DNA of 64,000 bases from Hyalella azteca (lineage: Eukaryota > Arthropoda > Malacostraca > Amphipoda > Hyalellidae). A program made the position numbers and the translations under genes. Under the pieces are notes generated by a model. It saw nothing but the letters and a program-made list of their open reading frames with translations. It did no database searches and was not told the origin of the DNA. Location: NCBI RefSeq assembly GCF_000764305.2, contig NW_025936582.1, positions 1-64,000 on the forward strand, written 5' to 3'. Positions 35,561 to 48,900 of this stretch are shown here, one piece after another. The number at the start of each line of letters is the position of its first letter. Positions within the stretch are counted from its first letter, which is position 1.

Positions 35561-36982
35561 AGCGGAGAAAATGTTCAGAGATGTAGTAAATGGTTTTCTC
35601 ATTTACTAATTCAAATACTAATGTTTCGCTGGATTAAACTCAGATGTTAGAATCTTTCTGACATATATGAACAGATTCGCCGCGTGAGATAAAAAAAATC
35701 CTGTATGGAAAAAACTGCTTGCAGTTTGTAGATATAGACTATTTACTATACGAAGGGATTGAGCAGCGTTTCAGAATGAAAATTAATCAAATTCATGGGC
35801 AGGGAAATAAAGTCAGCAAAATCAGGCATCCGCTTGAAAAACGACGCGCGGTATCACACGTCAACATTGCATAACGTCAACATGAGATGACATCAAAATT
35901 CTACTTAACAAATTGGACTGCTGGTTAAAAAAGTCCACACGTAAATCAAGCGAATTATTGAATAGTTCAACATAATATGCGATTTAAGGAACGTTTTCTC
36001 TCGACTCGCTGCTAGAAGCCTTACCGAGAGCATAAGCTATTGCGGCGCCCAGGAGCAATTGAAGCCTCAGTCAATTTAGCTCGGTTCCTCTGAACAGAGA
36101 CACCGAGTTAAAGGCTTTAATCTGGGCAATCAGCTGTAGAGGCAGGCAATTTTTCTCCCTAACGCAGAAGAGTTAATTAGAATGGCGTAAAATTGGAGAC
36201 GAGCGATAGGCGCAACCCTCTCTCTCGCTCGCCGCGCACAAGGCGATTACGGATGAGAATTGCAAAGGCGAATAGCGCCTTATATTCCTTGCCTTTTGTG
36301 TATTTGTCCGATTTATATATCGTTCCCCATTTCGAGGGAAGAAAACGCTCGAATGTGTAAGCTGGGAAGGCCCACTAGATATCCGTCGCGTTTTGTGCAA
36401 TTTTTGAAACCGTGAAAGAGAAAAGCTGTTCTGGAAGATGAAGCACTTAATTGTCTTTTAAACGTGTGATCACCTGCGATTCATCTACTCATGACACTGC
36501 GCATCAGAAGAAAGATATAAACTCCGAATTGTGTTGGTAGTTGTCCATGTTGTAGTTGTATATAACAGTATATTTTAGAGTGAGAAAATATTCCAGCATC
36601 CGTTTAACGTTTGACCGATACGCTTTGAGAATCTATTCCTTAAGAAAGTCTCTACATAAACACACATCACTCAAAATCGCAGTTATTTATTCTGTAGGAA
36701 CGTGAAAACATTGTAGATCGTCATCATAATACATAGAAAGATTAAATATCAATAAAGAATGCAAAATAGAAGGGGTTGGGATCGACATAACGGCTCTGAT
36801 TCAATCACCTTCAGGATCTGATTTTAATAAGAGTCCAACGAGAACACATTCTAAGTACCGATGACTTAGGACCTATTTTATTTCTTAATTGCAATTTATT
36901 CATGCGCTGGAAGAATGTTAATCTAAAGATAATCTTAGTATTGGAAGAAAATAGTTCGTAGTTTTTTTCTCAACGTGCCTTT

Positions 36983-37285
36983 ATTTCTCGACGGGCCGTT
37001 TTTCCTCGACGGGCCTTTTTTCCTCGACGGGCCTCTTTAGCGCATTTTCTCATTTATGGAAAAAATGCACTATTGTGCTCGCCATGTCCGTCTGTCTGTC
37101 TGTCCGTCCGTCCGTCTGTGACCTCAAGTTTTCGTCGACGAGAAAATGCGCTCTCTGTCACTCACTGCAGTGGGTACTGAGTTATATTTTTTTCCTCGAC
37201 GGGCCGTTTTTTCCTCGACGGGCCTTTTTTTCCTCGACGGGCCATTTTTTCCTCGACGGGCCTTTTTTTCCTCGACGGGCCGTTT
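36983..37285. repeat. 17-19 bp CCTCGACGGGCC(T)n minisatellite interrupted by a MITE-like element
   Basis: CCTCGACGGGCCTTTTTT-type units occupy about 36983-37033 and resume at 37193-37285. The intervening 37034-37190 is copy C of the MITE-like family. The interruption shows that the array predates the insertion. Confidence 0.9.
37034..37187 (-). mobile_element. MITE-like repeat copy C (about 150 bp)
   Basis: Opposite orientation to copies A and B. It has perfect 13-bp inverted repeats AGCGCATTTTCTC (37039-37051) and GAGAAAATGCGCT (37140-37152). The core is CCATGTCCGTCTGTCTGTCT and more GTCC/GTCT units. The tail beyond the right repeat, CACTCACTGCAGTGGGTACT + GAGTTATA, is shared with the other copies. 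Confidence 0.85.
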
Positions 37286-37808
37286 TATATTCACGACTAC
37301 CGTACAGCATACGATCCTGACTCTACAGGCGCTCCTGGGATCACTCGCAGCTAGGAGGTGGAGGCGAGCGTGGCAATGTTCCTCAAATCTGCGGGGCTCT
37401 TCACTGGACGCGACACCTCAGGTCACACGCGCTGAAATGCATCGCTAATCAGAGCACCAAGTTCAAAGCTGCAGAGCTTCTCTGCCTAATGGAGTTAACG
37501 CCCCGAGGTGGCCTGCGTCTGCCGCTCAAAGTGACGACGTTTAGACCGCTCCTCGCACCTCGTCCACACCAGCACGCAAAGGGGTGGCTCGGAATATCAT
37601 CGTCTTCTTTTTGAACAACTCAATTGAAATGTGGTGAGAAAACGAGATAAATTAAGTATGCCTCTACAGTACAAAATTAGTTTGCACTTTTTTATTGTAA
37701 TGAAGTGAGCTCAATGGAGGCCAGATTGTATTGCTAATGATGGTCAAGCGAGATTTATATGTTTTAAGCGAGTGGATGCATTTGGAGATGTCCTCATTAT
37801 GTCAGTAG

Positions 37809-38101
37809 CGATAGGTATTTAATGCGGTCAAGTATGGGAGCAATTACTACACCATATTCGCGCTCTTTATACTGCACTCTTATTTCTATGAAAGTGAAAG
37901 ACTCTAATCGTTCGCTAGCTCGAGCTCGTCTCGCAGACGCACGTACGTTGCTTCCTACACGATAGGTATTTAATGCGGTCAAGTATGGGAGCAAATTCTA
38001 TTCTCTATTCACGCTCTTTGTACCGCTCACTCATTTTTATGAACGTGACTCTAATCGTTCGCTATCTTGAACTCGTCTCGCAGACGCACGTTGCTTCCTA
38101 C
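37809..38101. repeat. Tandem duplication of about 150 bp
   Basis: CGATAGGTATTTAATGCGGT starts both copies (37809 and 37960). Shared landmarks include CTCTAATCGTTCGCTA, CTCGTCTCGCAGACGCACG and TTGCTTCCTAC. The copies differ by substitutions and small indels. Confidence 0.9.
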
Positions 38102-41100
38102 TGCCTCTCACTTGCTCAGTGTGGCCATTGCAATTATTCAAACCTTAAAAATTTTCAGCATTTTCAGGCTAAAAGTGTTATCATCAGTTCATACAGGGTC
38201 ATTACCATACAAGTCCCCGCGTACATCAGCGCTTGATATCAACAGCAGACAGGACATAGTCCAGCGGCGCGGTGTTTGGACTGCAATGCCGCGCCTCTGA
38301 GCAATCAAAGCTCGGCGCGTGTCAACAGCCGCAGCCTTTGACCGGGGGCCAGCACAAAATTGTTCAGTCGTCAATTAAATTCAGTCGTTCAGTGTCTCAT
38401 CCTAATTCAATTTTACGCTAGTTAGTCCAACCAAAGCTATGGCTGGTTACGAGCGTTACATATAGTTTAAATATGCAATATATATTTCTTACATTTCTGT
38501 ACATATTATCACAATAATTTCTGAACCATTACAACTTTCGTTTTCTTCATAACCCACAGGGTGAATTGTCTCGAACGCAGATTCGAAATTTAAATTTATA
38601 TGTAATTTTAAAAATTCAGTACAAAGTAAAGGTTTTGCGAAAGATTTCCCGTGGTCATTCCAATCGTCAAAATTATGGTTTAGCAACTTTTTGACATTTA
38701 AAACAATTGCTAGCATGGTTGCACTCACTATGTTTTATTCTAACCTTATTTTCATTCAAGCACACATTTTTCGCGTCAAATTTATATCTTGCCTATTCTC
38801 CGATTCTATAAATTAATATCCCTTCTTTGCGACTAACTGTAAGAGTAGAATAGGGAATATTCAACTAAGTTGTACCATATGATGTTTGTAATGCAACTTT
38901 AAGAAAGCACTCCAAATGCATCTGGTGATATTTCACATTACACGACGATGAATGAGGCACTTTCAGCTCGAGGAAAAATGAGGCCTATGACTGTTTGTTG
39001 TTGAGAAGCCAAATTGTATCTACCAAGCCATCTCAGGACGAGTTCCTACAGCACGGCAGCTCGAGGATCATTCCGTAATCCGCAACGCGGCGGCTGCTGC
39101 GGTCAGCGAAGAAGAAGGAAGCGTTCCTTGCTTTGGCAATTTTCAGTTAGGCTGCGAAAGTGCGCGTGGGTCTGAGCTACTTCATCCCTTTCCATTAGCG
39201 CCGCCAATGAAGGCATTTCGCAGTCCACACAGCGTCAGCACACACAACTTGAAGCGTCCATCAGGCGACCCTCGGATGGACAGTGGACGGAGGGGTCGAT
39301 GGCTGGCAAGGAGCGAGATGAAAGATACGAGGGGACCAACAGGATGAATGGTGATTGAAAAAAGCGTTTGGGATAAAAAATCGAGAATTATAGCGATGAT
39401 GTAGCAGGCGGGAGGACAGATAAGATTGGACGTTTTAAAAAATTATCTAGATGAAAATATTGGCGTATAAATCTATTTCAAATTTTTTCGTGATTGAAAA
39501 AATTGTTATATTCCTGTCTGTTTCTTTGTGCATTATCAATGCCGATGGCCGATTGTTCAGAGACTCAATGACCAGCAATTTTTATCGCTATAGATTTTTA
39601 TTTTCAAGACATTTGCTGTGTATCTGCTGGTATGCGGAGTGCACGTTAATTCTAACCATGCACTCAGCAAACTTATCATATAATTTTTATTATTTATCAC
39701 TGAATATGTGGTCCATCGACCACTCAATAATGTCCTTTTTTTCTCGACATCCCCTCCTCAACATGATATTGCTCATTTTCCGTTGCCTAGTGTCCATCCT
39801 CTATTGTTCACAGCTCATACTGCTTTGCTATTCCCCATCTACCACACACTGTGCATTGTCCGCTCCGGAGTGTCCATTGTCTTCTACCAAACGTCTTGGC
39901 CGAGCGTGGGGGCGGAGGTCGCTCGTTGGGCGTCACTTGTATGCACTTGTGGTCCCTAAAGGCGCCGCTGATGCAACAATTCGGACACGGGAGAGCATTC
40001 CGACCCGTACCCGCCACATTCTTGGGACGCCTCAAGCACCTCCACTCTTCGGGGACGAGCTGAGTCTTCGTCTCCAACGCCCTCGTAACTTCACCTCAAA
40101 AACAAAAAGACTCGATCGCAGGATCCCATTGCTGAGGTCTTCGCGCGTCTATCGATGAGACATCAGCACGCCGAGCAAAACTTTACCAATTGACCCGATA
40201 ACGCAAGTACGCCAGCCATGCCTTCCTTCCATCGCGTCCAAATTCTACCATCATAATGCAAAGGTGAAATAAGCAAAAATGTTTACGATATTTTAAAGGT
40301 AAGAAAACAAGATAGGCTCTTCATTCCGAAAAAAAACGAAATCACACATGGAGCCTTGAGAGTTGTGAAATAACTGCTCAAGCCTTTTAAAGGAATTCCC
40401 ATCCGCATTATATTATAATACATTAATACTTGAATTTTACAGGACGAATTCCTCATTTTGATCTAATCTTTGCCAGCTTGTTACAAGTGAAATAAATGCG
40501 CTCGCTCATGCTCGATCTTTTTCACACCTTCGCTATGCTACACGGAAGTGCAATCGATTGTACAGTGCTAAATCGAAACACTTCTTTACAATCATGTATT
40601 CAATGTTAATAATTATCTGCATTTACATCCATACTATGAAATTATTCACAAAGAAAATAGAAGCTGAATAAGCACACTGGCTGTAGGTGCGACTGCCGTA
40701 AAGACTCTGTTGACACGCCAGCACCTCGGCTGCCGCCATATCCGGCGTCTCGCTACCAACACTCTTCGCTCCCGACTGCTCAGGTTCACTTCGCGAATTT
40801 CAATACAATTCTTGCCAGAGATAACTACTTGCAAAATAAGATCTTTATTATTTTTTAGCAAGAGATTAAAACTCAATGATGGTATGTGCCAAACTCACTC
40901 GGCGATTTTCGACAACGGTATCGATTACTTCAATAAATGCATTTAAGCGATAAATGCTCAGCGAAGAATATTCTTCAATTTATAAATTATGTTGAGTCTA
41001 TGCTGCAAACTATGAATACCGAAAGTAGAACGTTTTTTAGATGAAAAATGACATCAGATATAGAGAAGACAGATCGTCATCCATAGAGCATGAATTAAAT

Positions 41101-41782
41101 TGCTTCATTAGGAAAAGACCAGTACCAGATGGGAGCTCTAAGCCGCAACGTTAGTGGTAATCACGTCAAAAAAAAACAAATCTTTTAGTGAAGGATAAAA
41201 AAGATAATTAAATACCAAATATAACTATTAAAATCTGAGCATATCCCGAGATAAACAAACCGTCAGCAAACGGAAGTGGACGGTCTAGATAGCCGAGCAG
41301 CAAGGCAATCAGCGCCGAGCCTCAGAAGTCAGCTCGAGGAGGGAATTAAGGCGACAAGAGGCTCTCATGGCCTCATTTCTGGGGCGCCAAAGTAGAGCTT
41401 CGGAGCAACAAAACCTCGTCTCAGCACGCACCGCTGCAGCTCCCGGCGCACTAATGAAATCAACGTAAGATCTCGAGTGCCCTCGTCTACTGTAATAAAA
41501 CAACGTGCATGGTCTGCACGGTAAAAAGGTGCAAATGAACGCTCCGTGCGCAAAGGTTCGCTGTTATGATGCAACAATGTGCTCCAGCATCAGCTGCACA
41601 GGCCAAAGTGGATATTTATTTCAAATATAAATAAAAGTACGACATGAATATATTAAAAACTACCGCTTTTTCGTGTGGAATTCTAAGGATGAATAAAGAT
41701 GGCATTGAGCTAGTAAAATATGAGGGCAACAATCGGGTAAGTGCACAAGCATGAATGTCCGGGATAGAATTCAGAAGGCCAC

Positions 41783-41822
41783 CTCATCTAGCCAGGCAGG
41801 GATCATCTAGCCAGGCAGGGAC
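41783..41822. repeat. 19-bp tandem duplication
   Basis: CATCTAGCCAGGCAGGGA is present twice in succession. A minor local repeat. Confidence 0.8.
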
Positions 41823-42738
41823 AATGTAAAGGTAAATAGTGCTCAGTTTTCGTTTGTTTCTTTCATATTCTTATGGAACTACGGGACAGAATTCCGCACA
41901 CAGGTATAAATGGTGTACAAGTTTGAAAATATTACAAGTTATGAAACATTGGCTTTCAACAAACTTCATAACTAATGGCAAATTGTAGCGCCTAGTTTTT
42001 ATCTCAAGTAAATGCGTCGGCAGCAATAAAATGCAAAAGCCACAGGAACTTACGTGAATGCTGCGCCCTCATCTATAAATTCGACAGTTATAAGTCGGGA
42101 AAAATAATCTGAATTTACTCTGTCACGGAAAATAAATATTGAATTTAAATAGATTGGCGAACAGTTGATAATATAAGGTGAACTGCGATAATATTTGAAC
42201 AAGATATATGTGATGATTATAGCAAATTAGCCTATGCAGAAGTGCAGCATAGCTCTACTCCCAGCTACACCGAATATAAAAATGAACGGCAGACGCCGCG
42301 AGCCTCAATACAGCTACGCTCGGTAAGGCTGCTATCGAAAAGTACACGTCGCACGCCTACTGGACGCGATAATGAATGAAAAAACGAAGCAGCTAAAAAA
42401 ATATTTTGTGAATCGGCAAGAATATCATGAGCAGTCGTATACTAGGGCTGTAGCAGGAGTATGAAAATAATCGCCGAAAAAAGTTACAGCTACAGCTAGT
42501 AAAAACTGCAGCCGTTGTTGAGCTACAGCTACTAAAACAACGTCTGCAGCATCACGTGCGGTCGCAGAAAATGCATAACTAAGAGCAGTAAAGCAGCAGC
42601 AGCAACATCAGTACGTACAGGGAGTGTTGTAGCAATAACAATAAGAGCACGTACTGAAGCAACAACAATAATAAAAAAGTAATGCAGCAGCAACAAAAAA
42701 AAACAGATGCTGCAGCGTCAACAACAATAAGAACAAGC

Positions 42739-42919
42739 GCTGCTGCTAGATGAGCAGGAGCGCCAGCAACAACAATAAGAACAAGCGCTGCCGCTAGATG
42801 AGCAGGAGCGCCAGCAACAACAATAAGAACAAGCGCTGCCGCTAGATGAACAGGAGCGCCAGCAACAACAATAAGAACAAGCGCTGCCGCTAGATGAGCA
42901 GGAGCGCCAGCAACAAAGC
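42739..42919. repeat. 48-bp tandem repeat, about four copies
   Basis: The unit begins GCTGCCGCTAGATGAGCAGG and ends AATAAGAACAAGC. Copies start at 42739, 42787, 42835 and 42883. Because 48 is a multiple of three and two minus frames lack stops, it produces two repetitive open frames (42971-42579 and 43002-42718). The flanking 42470-42738 is CAG/ACA-rich. Confidence 0.95.
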
Positions 42920-45900
42920 ACGTGACGAGACTCGGCAAAAGACTCTGAAGTCCCGGGGGAAAGGCGAACATCTTCGCAACGATCCTCGGCAGTAGGGATC
43001 ACGCTATTTTTCCACCCAATAAGCTATTTCGATATGCAAATAGTCAAACGTTGAAAAAATTAAGGCTCTTGAAACGCTGTCAGGATGCATCGCTGATGCG
43101 ACGGCCCATCGAGAGGCTGAGCGCCTCGCAAGCAAAGACCGACTGAGAAATCCTTCGCGATGATTTTTTCGAGGGCGACATTTTTATAGGATGAAATTTT
43201 TTGTGGCAAAGATCATTGACGATAAACTAAGAAAGCTCGCAATTTCAAAAAATTGCGATCTATAAGATTATATGTTATTGAAGTAGCGACTAGGAGGTCT
43301 TCAGATCTCAAGGTAGAAAATTGTAGATTTGGAATGAGCTAATACGCCTTTCATTCTGAATAGAATTGAAATAAAATTTTACTAAAAATGTGTAAATAAC
43401 CGAGAATTCAAAATCTCCATGCCATTTTATTAGTCTCTATTATTAATGGTCATATACAGTAAGTTTAGTACTCAAAAAAATTGTCATTCACACTCATCGC
43501 CTGAAAAATGTATTGCCTATTCCAGTGTCAGAGTTTGCAGGCAAACAGGCAGGCGCAGGTCGTCAATGGAGGAGTTAGGCTATATTGAGTTACTGCAGAT
43601 TGCCTATTGTCGAGGATTGCTCCTAGAGCTGGCAATCTTACGACATCGGCTTGAGTCGTGCCAATGAGCCTCCTATAGCTCATCACTTTATTACCTATTC
43701 TCAAAGTTACGACACCGCTACAACACTTATGATATTAATTGTAATTAACTTAATAAAAAATGAAATTAACTTAATGGATCTTAATCTTAGTGATTAAGCT
43801 TTAGGCGCTTCCAGTTCAAAATTTGTAACGTGGCTCTATATTTAACGCTTTTGCAAAGCCTGACTGTAGGTAGTATAGTTAATTCCTGTACACATTAATT
43901 TAGTCTAAATCATGTGATTTAATTATTTAGTAATCATGTTTCTGTACAAAACATCTGTAGTATTTGATGTTCAGAATTCGGTTTCAGTCGTACTGGAAAA
44001 TCATCACGTTTCGTTACCAACCGCTTGTCACAATTTGATGTCGCTTTAAGTGTGAACTTAACAATCTTGAAAGTTCTAGAGCTTCCTGAAGATGAGCTGA
44101 CAATGGTTTAGTAATTGGTTCCTGAGTAAACTCATTTTACATCTATGCCTCGGATTACTCAAATATTCCTTAATTAATATGCCGAAAAAGTTTAAGCAGA
44201 AAAATGGCATTCCATTAGAATAGGTAGATGATGCACGCACCGAGTCATCAATAACAAAGCATCTAGATAGGATTAAGCGTCATGTTCAAGAGACGTTGGG
44301 AAGATAACAAGCAACATGTTTGATCGCTAGAACCCACAGTAGTACTACCTCAATATTGCATAAAATAAAATATTGTGTGAGAGCTTAGGAAACCTTAATG
44401 GACCTGCTACGGTCGAAAAATATTTCAAATTTTCTATATCTTCATCACAGATGAGCAAACTTGTTTAGTTAACCTTATTTATAATGTATGAAGAATAATA
44501 TTCTATTATTTGAGCTCTTCATATTGCACGATTGATTAATCATTAGGCCCACTACTTTATAATGTATTAAATTATTTTGATTCCTGTTCCATAATCTCGT
44601 ATAACGATCACCCTTCAACTTTCACTCACAAAACTACCAATAGATAGAAATTATACGTTGGTAACCGAAGCAAAAGTGTCAATGGGACTCCAGCGGGGAA
44701 AATTCGTGGTCACGGCTCAGCGCTTTTGGCTGCAATTTGAATTTCTAAGGACCGCTGGAGGAGGCCCAAGAAGGCTCTCCGTCCCCAAGATTTTCCGCCT
44801 GGATTGGCGATCAGAGTTGGCGCGAGCGCTCGCCTCGCCGCGCAACTCGGTGAGAAAAGTAGCCTTCTGGTAAATATAAGACGCGAGTTCCGGAGTAATT
44901 GTGTCCCTGCTGCGACTTAATTGGAACGGGCCGCAAGTTGTGGTCTCAAACGAGGCTGCGCGTCTCCGGCCGCCTGGAGGGAGGCCTGCATTTGCATCCA
45001 AAGCGCCTGAACTGTGCACAAAGTTGACGCACTTCTATTTAATGCGTCGTGTGGAGCAGCGCTTAGTAGTACGCATCTTTATGCAACGTCGCATAGTCCA
45101 GCTAAGGATCCAGGGCACGTATTAACGCTGCAGTATTTCAGAGGAGCTTATTATACCCTTGCGTGGACAGCAAAGAAATCTTCTGGAAAATTATAAGGGT
45201 TTCGTTTGGCATCCTAATGAACCGCATATTTTCATCCTGAAAAAAGCATATTACATTAAAAAAACTTTTGTTCATTTATTCTCCCGTTTTCATGTGCAAG
45301 TCCTATTAAATACATATTTCGAAACTCGCTCAATTCAATGCACGTCACCTGACGCAATAATAAACTTGCATGCATGAATGAATCCTTGCTAGAACATCCC
45401 AAAGTTGATCCTAGTTTCAATGGAATTGAATCCTAATACAGATTATTTGAATTGACTCAGATGTAGTATTCCTCATATGGGCAAACAGGTTCGTCGGAGC
45501 CAGATAAGAGCAGCCTTACAAGTGCATTGCAACTTGAAAAAAAAGTCACTGTGAGCGCATGGTGCATCTCTAATGTCACATCCACGCAGTACTGAGCCTC
45601 TCAGCCGTCCTCTGAAGCACAATGAAGCCATGGTAGGCTTTTTGCTGAGGCCGTGGCAAGGAAGGGAGGCACAATATTGCGCTGAAGAGCCACCGCCGCT
45701 CTTGCATGAGTGCAGACTAGCGCAGTCGAGAGGACTTGTGGCGAGGGCAGCGACTATATCGCCACACTCTTCGCCTTCGTCGAGCGTCAACATCATACTT
45801 GGTAGCTTCTGCTTGCTTTAGGGGCACTCACGCACGCAGAGCTTGCATGCTTTTACAATGAGGCTGTTTTATATTATTAATGTTTGACAGTCTTCTTCGA

Positions 45901-48900
45901 CACAGGGTTGTGAACTCCGGTAAAAGAGTTTTAATGGTTCAGTCGTTATTCTTTCTCATAAATGACACTTCCATGTTAAGCTTCATTTTTTCAACTGTTC
46001 CCGAATGTCCGAATTTTTTCCTACTTGAAAATGTAGCATGATTACAACAACACTCGTATTCGTGCTTTTTTTCTTATCTAATTGTCATAATAGAAATACC
46101 TATGCATCCAAATTTAAATTCTTGCCTCTTTATTATAATTATTCTAGCATTTGAATTTAGTGAATCCGAAAAATAATTTTCGGGACAAATCTTTTATGTT
46201 TGACGATTGACAACAACATTGTAGAAATTCCTAGCAAAATTTCCCGCATCATGTGTATTCTTATCGTTGAAAAATTATTTACCTCAACAATTATGCTTCA
46301 TGTGACATTTTAGACATTTTACCGGGATGAAGCATCATTTCAGATATCAAGCATACTGCGGGAACTCTTAGCCAACTAATGTTGTATTCGACGCATCCGG
46401 CGCAACACGACTTCGAGCTTGGACAATGATTGAGTAAGACACAAATCGGATATTCGAAGAAATCTTGACATAAAAGCGGCATCGCGAGACCTTTTAGTCT
46501 CTTATTGAATTGGAGGTCTGCATGGGCTGAGAGAGACATGATGTCACCGCTTGTGCATATAAGCAAAACCTGTCTAGTCGCTTTGACGTATCGATTCGTC
46601 AGCGATGCGCGTATCGATATTACGCACGACACCGACACACTCGGCATTCCGGGCAGTGCGAGCAGCGCGATGTTACTGTGGGAGTCTCTGGGTTGGGGAA
46701 GACGTTTGTGTGACGCACTTGAATTCGTGCAAACTTGAACAAAAAGTGCTACAAATAAAATAAAAACTTACATCAAAGCAGAATAATCACAGCATTTTAG
46801 TATTATTAAATCGGAAAATCTGTTAAACTCTACTCATACACGTTTGCTAATTTTGTTTATAGATAAGAGCGTGTTTATAGATAAGGGATTAAATCGAATA
46901 TGAACGGGCATTAACAAACAAGTATAAAATTCAACAAATTCAAGCGAAATTTTATTAAAACTTAGAAAGTTGCACAAATATGTACAAAAGCGAACAAACT
47001 TGAACGAAAATGTACTACAACGTATACAAAGTCAAATCAACCCGAACGAAAATGCACAAAAATAAAGGAACACCAACGAACACGAGTTCGATTTTATGAG
47101 GACCGACAGAGCTGATGATATCGCGGCGTTCCTATAGCACAAAAATCGTCCAATTTGGGAGCGTTATTTAGGGCTGAACTGCACGGGAAATGAAACTCGG
47201 TTATTTCTTGATAAGCTTAGAATTAGAACAGATTCGCTAGCTGTGCTCCGCAAATTCCATCGATATCGGAAATTGGAAAATAAACCGGTTTTCGAAAAAG
47301 TTTTTGATTTTCCAGCTTTTAGGCGTTTCATTTCGGTGGGAAAAAATGCCAAATTTAATTGATTTCGCTGGCAATATACGGTTTAAAAATTTTTGTCGGA
47401 ACCAAAGATTACAGCGATCTTTTGAACAAAACAATTTCCTCCAGTCACTTCAAATGAACCATCAGCTAGAAATATTTGCATTTTAAGATAGAATTATTTT
47501 TTGTAGGTTTCAAAATGAAATATTTTAAAATTATAAACCGCAATTTTTCAACTATGAACCAATAACACGTATTGTCAGTTTACCAGCCTGTTATATATAC
47601 AAGTTATATAACATCTGCTATATATAAAGTAAAGAGCCACGGCATCTTCAAGACCGGCATCCAAAAGACCTGCTAAGTGCCGAATTTTGCGGCAAGTTCT
47701 TGCCAGGAAGGACGAAGTGCAGGTCTCGAAGAGTTTCAACTTTTTGAACAAGCTGCAGCCTAACTCAAAAACGCCGCCAAAAATCGGTACAACAAGAGGA
47801 TGCACGTCGGGAGCTCGTTGTGTTTTTCGCAAGCTGCAAATAATCACGATGTTGATCAGGGGGACCTGCAAAACCCCGCAGGTTATGGCGAGTCTTTTTG
47901 TGGAAACAAACAAAATTTCAGCAAAAATTACATCGCGGAACAGAGCAAAGCCTGCGCAGATGAGTTTGCGGTGGATTCATGAACCTGTCAAATCCTTAAG
48001 ATTCTTTCAACCTACAATATTTTTCACAAATAATACATAGAGAGCTTGCATTACAAGGCGTAATTTTAGAATAAAGAATTTTGAATGATTTTTCTTTGTG
48101 TAAATAGCATTGCATTAATTTTTGAAATGTACTCGAGCGGTCAATTTGGGGTAAATATATTGTACTTTTATGCAACTGTGCTTGATCATATAAGCGCAAC
48201 AGATATCGTAAACGTAGATATAGATATACAACGTAACCGTAGATTAAATCATAAATATAATTACCAAATTTATTATCATACAATTTAAAGCTAAATGTAT
48301 AGAGGTATATGCCATAGCTAAAGATCTTAATTTAGATTTTATGCCTAAAATGCGATAAGTAGATTGTAATGACCAAAATTTCAGCCTTAGATATTGTAGC
48401 CAAATAGTTAATGAAATAATTTGGCTAAAAAATGTTAACGTAGATATTATGGCTAGACCAGTATATATAGATATAATGACTTAGCATCTAAAATTATAAA
48501 TTAAGAACAAACATCTATACGCAGATATTATGGCATGCGAGCCACGTTTTGCTAAGCCAAACTTGACGAAGTATCGTACGAAAGATAATTTAGAGCGCCA
48601 TCTATCATGCACTCATTAACATAGGCGATCTTTTGATCAGAATTGAGGGCGTAGCGGTATGAGTTACCGAGACAACCCTTTCCTCGATAAATCTCGGGGA
48701 TTATTAAGGACTAAAAGCGTATAGGCCTACCCTTCAAACATCTGAGCGTAGCGTCCAGGCCTCAGCAACTAAAACCCAGATCGACATCGCGTTGCACTGC
48801 GCAGGTTAAAATTTGAATGATTTGCAGAATGCACAGTAGTAGAAAACGCTAGTGTTGGAACATAAAATAAAGCATATATATTACGCTAATATATATAGTA

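Noticed and set aside
39451..40158. 235-codon plus-strand frame, hydrophobic then basic
   Set aside because: It is the longest frame outside the MYT1-family gene, but composition changes abruptly midway, it has no recognisable domain, and an 89-codon minus frame with Cys pairs overlaps it. I could not support a gene on either strand.
42579..43002. Two repetitive minus-strand frames (130 and 94 codons)
   Set aside because: They are explained by a 48-bp tandem repeat without stops in two frames.
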